64,000 nucleotides of DNA from assembly GCF_018603905.1 (NCBI RefSeq), contig NZ_JAHFZZ010000006.1, positions 496,001 to 560,000 of the forward strand. The letters run 5' to 3'. The notes beneath the pieces are model-generated. The model had not been told where the DNA came from. It did no database searches and saw nothing but the letters and a program-made list of their open reading frames with translations. Below, one piece after another: positions 60,819-64,000 of this stretch. Made by a program: the position numbers and the translations under genes. Origin of the DNA: Nonomuraea sp. NEAU-A123 (GTDB taxonomy: Bacteria > Actinomycetota > Actinomycetes > Streptosporangiales > Streptosporangiaceae). Each line of letters begins with the position of its first letter. Positions within the stretch are counted from its first letter, which is position 1.

Positions 60819-61994
60819 ATGATCACAGTGGTCGGGTGGGACGGATCAGAGCTGTCGGCCAAGGCGGTCGAGCGGCTGCGCGGAGCGACGCTCGTGGTGG
60901 GGCCCGACGCCATCATCGGGCAGCTCAGGCTGACCGCGCCGGTCGTGGCCGACGGATCGCTGCTCCAGACCCTCGACAGCCACTTCGAGCAGGGCGAGGG
61001 CGCCGCCGTGGTCGTCGCCGAGGGCGATCCCGGCTTCTTCGGCGTGGTACGCAGGCTGCGTGCCCACGGGCTCAAGCCCGACGTGCTCCCCGCCACCTCC
61101 CTCATCACCCGCGCCTTCGCCTGCGCCGGGCTCAACTGGGAGGACGCCCTCGTCGTCGCCCCGGCCGGCCCGCACCAGCTCAACCGTGTGGTCAACGCCT
61201 GCAGAGCGCACCCCAAGGTGGCCCTGCTGGTGGCGCCCGGCGTCGGGCCCGGTGACATCGCCCGTGAGCTGGCTCCCACCACCCCGCGCGAGCTCATCGT
61301 CTGCGAGGACATCGGCGGGCCCGACGAGCGCGTCACCCACAGCCGCATGGGCGAGGCAACCACCCGGCCGTGGAAGGACCCCGACGTGGTGCTCGTCATC
61401 GACCCCCTTCACCAGGCCAGAGAGCCCGGCTGGGTGGCGGGTGCGCAGCCGGGGCCGGCCGAGTGGGCGCTGCCGTTCGCGACCGCGATCCCGGCCGAGG
61501 TCAGGGCGTACATCCTGGCCAAGCTCGGCCCCCGGCTCGGCGACCTGGTGTGGGACGTGGGCGCCGGCTCCGGCGAGATCGCCGTCGAGTGCGCCAGGCT
61601 CGGCGCGGCCGTCGTGGCCGTCGAGCGTGACGACGCGGCCTGCGCCCGGCTGCGCGCCGCCGTGCTCGAACATGGCGTCAAGGTGGCGCTGGCCAGGGGC
61701 CAGGCGCCACCCGCGCTCGAACCGCTGCCCGATCCCGACGCCGTGTTCGTCGGCGGGGGCGGGGCCGACGTCATCGTCGCCTGCGCCGCCCGCCGCCCCC
61801 GCACGCTGGTCTGCGCGCTCAAGTCGGTCGAACGGGTCTCCGCGGTGCTCGACCGGCTCCGTGAGCACGGCTATCGTGCCGAGGGCACGCAGATAATCGC
61901 CTCAAAGCTCACCATTCAGCCGGACGGATCGCATAGCCTGACCGCGGCCGACCCAGTCTTCGTCGTGCACGCGACCCCCTCGCGTGTGGCGTGA
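60819..61994 (+). CDS. cobL: Precorrin-6Y C5,15-methyltransferase (decarboxylating) CobL
   Basis: A 391-residue bifunctional enzyme of aerobic cobalamin synthesis. The N-terminal CbiE-like methylase spans about 1-200 (VVVAEGDPGFFGVVRRLRAHG). The C-terminal CbiT-like domain begins near 215 with SAM motif VWDVGAGSGEIAVECARLG. It methylates C5 and C15 and removes the acetate carboxylate. A GTG three codons upstream is possible. It is followed by a CbiX-like gene and cobT. Confidence 0.93.
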   Translation: MITVVGWDGSELSAKAVERLRGATLVVGPDAIIGQLRLTAPVVADGSLLQTLDSHFEQGEGAAVVVAEGDPGFFGVVRRLRAHGLKPDVLPATSLITRAFACAGLNWEDALVVAPAGPHQLNRVVNACRAHPKVALLVAPGVGPGDIARELAPTTPRELIVCEDIGGPDERVTHSRMGEATTRPWKDPDVVLVIDPLHQAREPGWVAGAQPGPAEWALPFATAIPAEVRAYILAKLGPRLGDLVWDVGAGSGEIAVECARLGAAVVAVERDDAACARLRAAVLEHGVKVALARGQAPPALEPLPDPDAVFVGGGGADVIVACAARRPRTLVCALKSVERVSAVLDRLREHGYRAEGTQIIASKLTIQPDGSHSLTAADPVFVVHATPSRVA

Positions 61995-62059
61995 CCTGTC
62001 CCAACCGGCACGCATCGGTTATCCTCGCGTGTCTTGCCTACGCACCGGAGAATCCCTCA

Positions 62060-62902
62060 ATGAAGCCCCCGCTCCTGCTCATCGGGCAGGGCTCGAACGA
62101 TGACGCCGACTCTGCCGAGTTCGGCAGGTTCGTCCACAGGCTCCGATGCCGTCTGGACCAGCGGGCCGCCGACGTCTTCGGCGGCTATCTCGAGCGCGCC
62201 ACGCCACGGGTGAGCGAGTCCGTCGCCTCCCTGGTCGCCCGGGGACACCACCGCCTGGTGGCGCTGCCGCTGAGCCTCAACAGGGTGGGCGCGGAGTTCC
62301 CCGCCGAGATGGCCCGGGTGCAGGAACGGCACCCGACGCTGATGTGCGACTACGGCCGCCCGCTCGGGCCCGACCCGCGCGTGCTCGCGCTGCTGGCCGA
62401 GCGGCTCAACGACGCCGCCACCGAGATGCCCAAACTGCGCCCGCTGGAGCTGGTCGGCGGCCGGCCGCGCCTGCGGGCCGTCGACTCGGCGGCCATCGAG
62501 CTGCCGGCCCACATCGAGCCGGGAGAGACCGCGGTCGTCCTGGTCGGCGAGGGTTCCACCGACCCGACGGGCAACGCCGAGATCCACCGCGTCTCCCGGC
62601 TGTTCTGGGAGACGCACGCCTACGACTTCATGACGGTCGAGACCGCCTTCGTCTCGGTCACGCCGCCCGGGGTCCCCGGCGGGCTCGAGCGCTGCCGCCG
62701 CCTGGGTGCCAAGCGGGTGATCGTCGTGCCGTACCTGCTGTTCGCGGGCGGGATGCTGGAGCGCGTGTGGGCGCAGGCGCTGGCCTATGGCGCCGGCCAC
62801 CCCGAGCTCGACATCCGCTGCGCCGAGGTGATCGGCGACTGCGAGACCCTGGCCGATGTCGTCATCGACCGCTACGAGGAAGCGCTCCAACTGGTCCCCT
62901 GA
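62060..62902 (+). CDS. CbiX-like sirohydrochlorin chelatase homologue, catalytic His replaced
   Basis: A 280-residue two-domain CbiX-type protein. The N-terminal half begins PLLLIGQGSND, where active enzymes have G-H-G-S-R/D, so the first metal-binding His is Gln10. The second His expected after VALPLSLNRVGAEF is also absent. The C-terminal half keeps VVLVGEGSTDPTGNAE and VSVTPPGVPGGLERCRRLG. The fold is clear but cobalt insertion looks doubtful. It sits between cobL and cobT, so a cobalamin role is likely, perhaps structural or as a diverged chelatase. Confidence 0.82.
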   Translation: MKPPLLLIGQGSNDDADSAEFGRFVHRLRCRLDQRAADVFGGYLERATPRVSESVASLVARGHHRLVALPLSLNRVGAEFPAEMARVQERHPTLMCDYGRPLGPDPRVLALLAERLNDAATEMPKLRPLELVGGRPRLRAVDSAAIELPAHIEPGETAVVLVGEGSTDPTGNAEIHRVSRLFWETHAYDFMTVETAFVSVTPPGVPGGLERCRRLGAKRVIVVPYLLFAGGMLERVWAQALAYGAGHPELDIRCAEVIGDCETLADVVIDRYEEALQLVP

Positions 62903-62922
62903 TCCCTACCCGGAGGTAAGCC

Positions 62923-63993
62923 GTGCTCGCTGAGACGCTCGCCGCGATTCGCCCCGCCGACCCGCACGCCATCGCCGATGCCCGGGCCTACCAGGACCGT
63001 CTCACCAAGCCGCGCGGCTCGCTCGGCGCGCTGGAAGAGGTCGCGGTACGTCTGGCGGGCGCCGCGGGCGCCACCCCGCCGCCCATGCCGGGCCCGGCGG
63101 CCCTGGCCATCTTCGCCGCCGACCACGGCGTCCACGCCCAGAACGTCACCCCGTGGCCGCAGGAGGTCACGGTCCAGATGGTGGCCAACTTCCTGTCGGG
63201 CGGCGCGGTGGCCAACGCCTTCGCCAAGCAGGTGGGCGCGACGGTGACCGTGGTCGACGTCGGCGTCGCGGCGGACCTGCCCGACGCGCCGGGCCTGGTC
63301 AAGCGCAAGATCGGCTACGGTACGGACGATCTGTCCGTGGGTCCGGCCATGACCGTGGATCAGGCCGTACAAGCTCTGGAAGCCGGCATCTCGGTGGCCC
63401 GCGAGCTGGTGGCGGGCGGCGCCCGCTGCCTGATCACCGGCGACATGGGCATCGCCAACACCACCGCCTCCGCCGCGCTGATCTCCGCCTTCACCGGCCG
63501 GGACCCGGTCGAGGTCACGGGCCGGGGCACCGGGATCGATGACGAGACCCACGCCCGCAAGGTGGAAGTGATCCGCGAGGCGCTCCGGGTGAACGGCGTC
63601 AACTCCGTCATGTCCCTGCCCAGCGACGCCCTGCGGGCGCTGGCCGCCGTGGGCGGCTTTGAGCACGCCGCGCTGGTGGGCTTCATACTCGGCGGCGCCG
63701 CGGCCCGCGTGCCGCTGATCCTCGACGGGGTCATCGCCGGGTCGGCCGCCCTCGTGGCGGCGGCGCTCGACCCCGCCGCGCTGGACCACTGCGTCGCCGG
63801 GCACCGCTCGGCCGAGGTCGGCCACACCGCCGCCCTCGAACACCTCGGCCTGCGCCCCCTGGTGGACCTGGAGCTGCGGCTCGGGGAGGGCACCGGCGGG
63901 CTGCTGGCCTACCCGATCGTGTGCGCCGCCGTACGCGTCATGCACGAGGTTGCCACCTTCGACTCGGCGGGAGTGACGGAAAAACCCGTGTGA
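62923..63993 (+). CDS. cobT: Nicotinate-nucleotide-dimethylbenzimidazole phosphoribosyltransferase CobT
   Basis: A 356-residue enzyme that makes alpha-ribazole 5'-phosphate for the lower ligand of cobalamin. Signatures are KPRGSLGALEEVA, IFAADHGVHAQNVTPWP, CLITGDMGIANTTAS and the catalytic Glu in LELRLGEGTGG. GTG start with GGAGG upstream. It is complete and ends 7 bp before the window edge. An ATG at 63994 may start the next gene, but too little sequence remains. Confidence 0.95.
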   Translation: MLAETLAAIRPADPHAIADARAYQDRLTKPRGSLGALEEVAVRLAGAAGATPPPMPGPAALAIFAADHGVHAQNVTPWPQEVTVQMVANFLSGGAVANAFAKQVGATVTVVDVGVAADLPDAPGLVKRKIGYGTDDLSVGPAMTVDQAVQALEAGISVARELVAGGARCLITGDMGIANTTASAALISAFTGRDPVEVTGRGTGIDDETHARKVEVIREALRVNGVNSVMSLPSDALRALAAVGGFEHAALVGFILGGAAARVPLILDGVIAGSAALVAAALDPAALDHCVAGHRSAEVGHTAALEHLGLRPLVDLELRLGEGTGGLLAYPIVCAAVRVMHEVATFDSAGVTEKPV

Positions 63994-64000
63994 TGATGGG

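Overview
The window is very GC-rich, densely coded DNA with many GTG/TTG starts, ATGA stop-start overlaps, LLM-type flavoenzymes, a lut-type lactate operon, a DUF6504-dnaE2 pair and secreted CBM13 hydrolases. This fits a filamentous actinomycete, most likely of the Streptosporangiales (Nonomuraea-like). That placement is an inference from gene content, not from a marker gene. I saw no rRNA, tRNA, CRISPR array or insertion sequence.

Layout. 1-2.3 kb: start of a secreted protein (cut by the window edge), a secreted M1 metallopeptidase and an isochorismatase-fold hydrolase divergent from a TetR regulator. 3-7.5 kb: a complete class I P450 system (P450, 3Fe-4S ferredoxin, ferredoxin reductase, alcohol dehydrogenase) divergent from a second TetR regulator, with four identical-class palindromic operators between them. 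7.6-12.4 kb: a class I lanthipeptide locus made of an extraordinary Thr/Cys-repeat precursor, LanC and full-length LanB. 12.4-20 kb: MFS transporter, VOC protein, two PAP2 phosphatases opposed to a diacylglycerol kinase-like gene, an M19 dipeptidase, a DUF1206 membrane protein, an AlkA-like glycosylase and a decayed O-methyltransferase. 20.4-24.6 kb: an antitoxin-like protein, then a chitinase (GH18) and a beta-helix hydrolase (probably GH55) in one unit behind 11-bp repeats resembling a PHO box. 24.7-34 kb: helicase-associated protein, SpoIIE-type phosphatase, cobQ, acyltransferase plus patatin, LysE exporter, quinone oxidoreductase and a Vgb-like propeller. 34-37 kb: a membrane Ser/Thr kinase and two XRE antitoxin-like genes, one beside a toxin gene broken by an amber codon. 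37-46.6 kb: GntR-controlled ABC importer with a HAD hydrolase, then DUF6504-dnaE2. 46.7-51 kb: DUF4328 protein, NarL-type regulator without a kinase, and a MacB/FtsX-type exporter. 51-55 kb: LLM oxidoreductase, sulfatase, AraC regulator, NmrA-like protein. 55-58.5 kb: FCD GntR repressor and lutABC. 58.5-64 kb: a baeRF release-factor-like protein with a possible leader peptide, a double GNAT, and the cobalamin genes cobL, a CbiX-like gene and cobT.

How it fits together. The lanthipeptide locus holds the core class I chemistry: LanB glutamylates and eliminates Ser/Thr, and LanC adds Cys to form thioether rings. No transporter or leader protease is next to it. Several operons have local regulators with visible operators (TetR/isochorismatase, TetR/P450, GntR/ABC, FCD-GntR/lut, XRE/toxin). 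The cobalamin genes lie in two places about 32 kb apart. The most unusual element is the 121-residue lanthipeptide precursor, with 22 Cys and 22 Thr after its leader.
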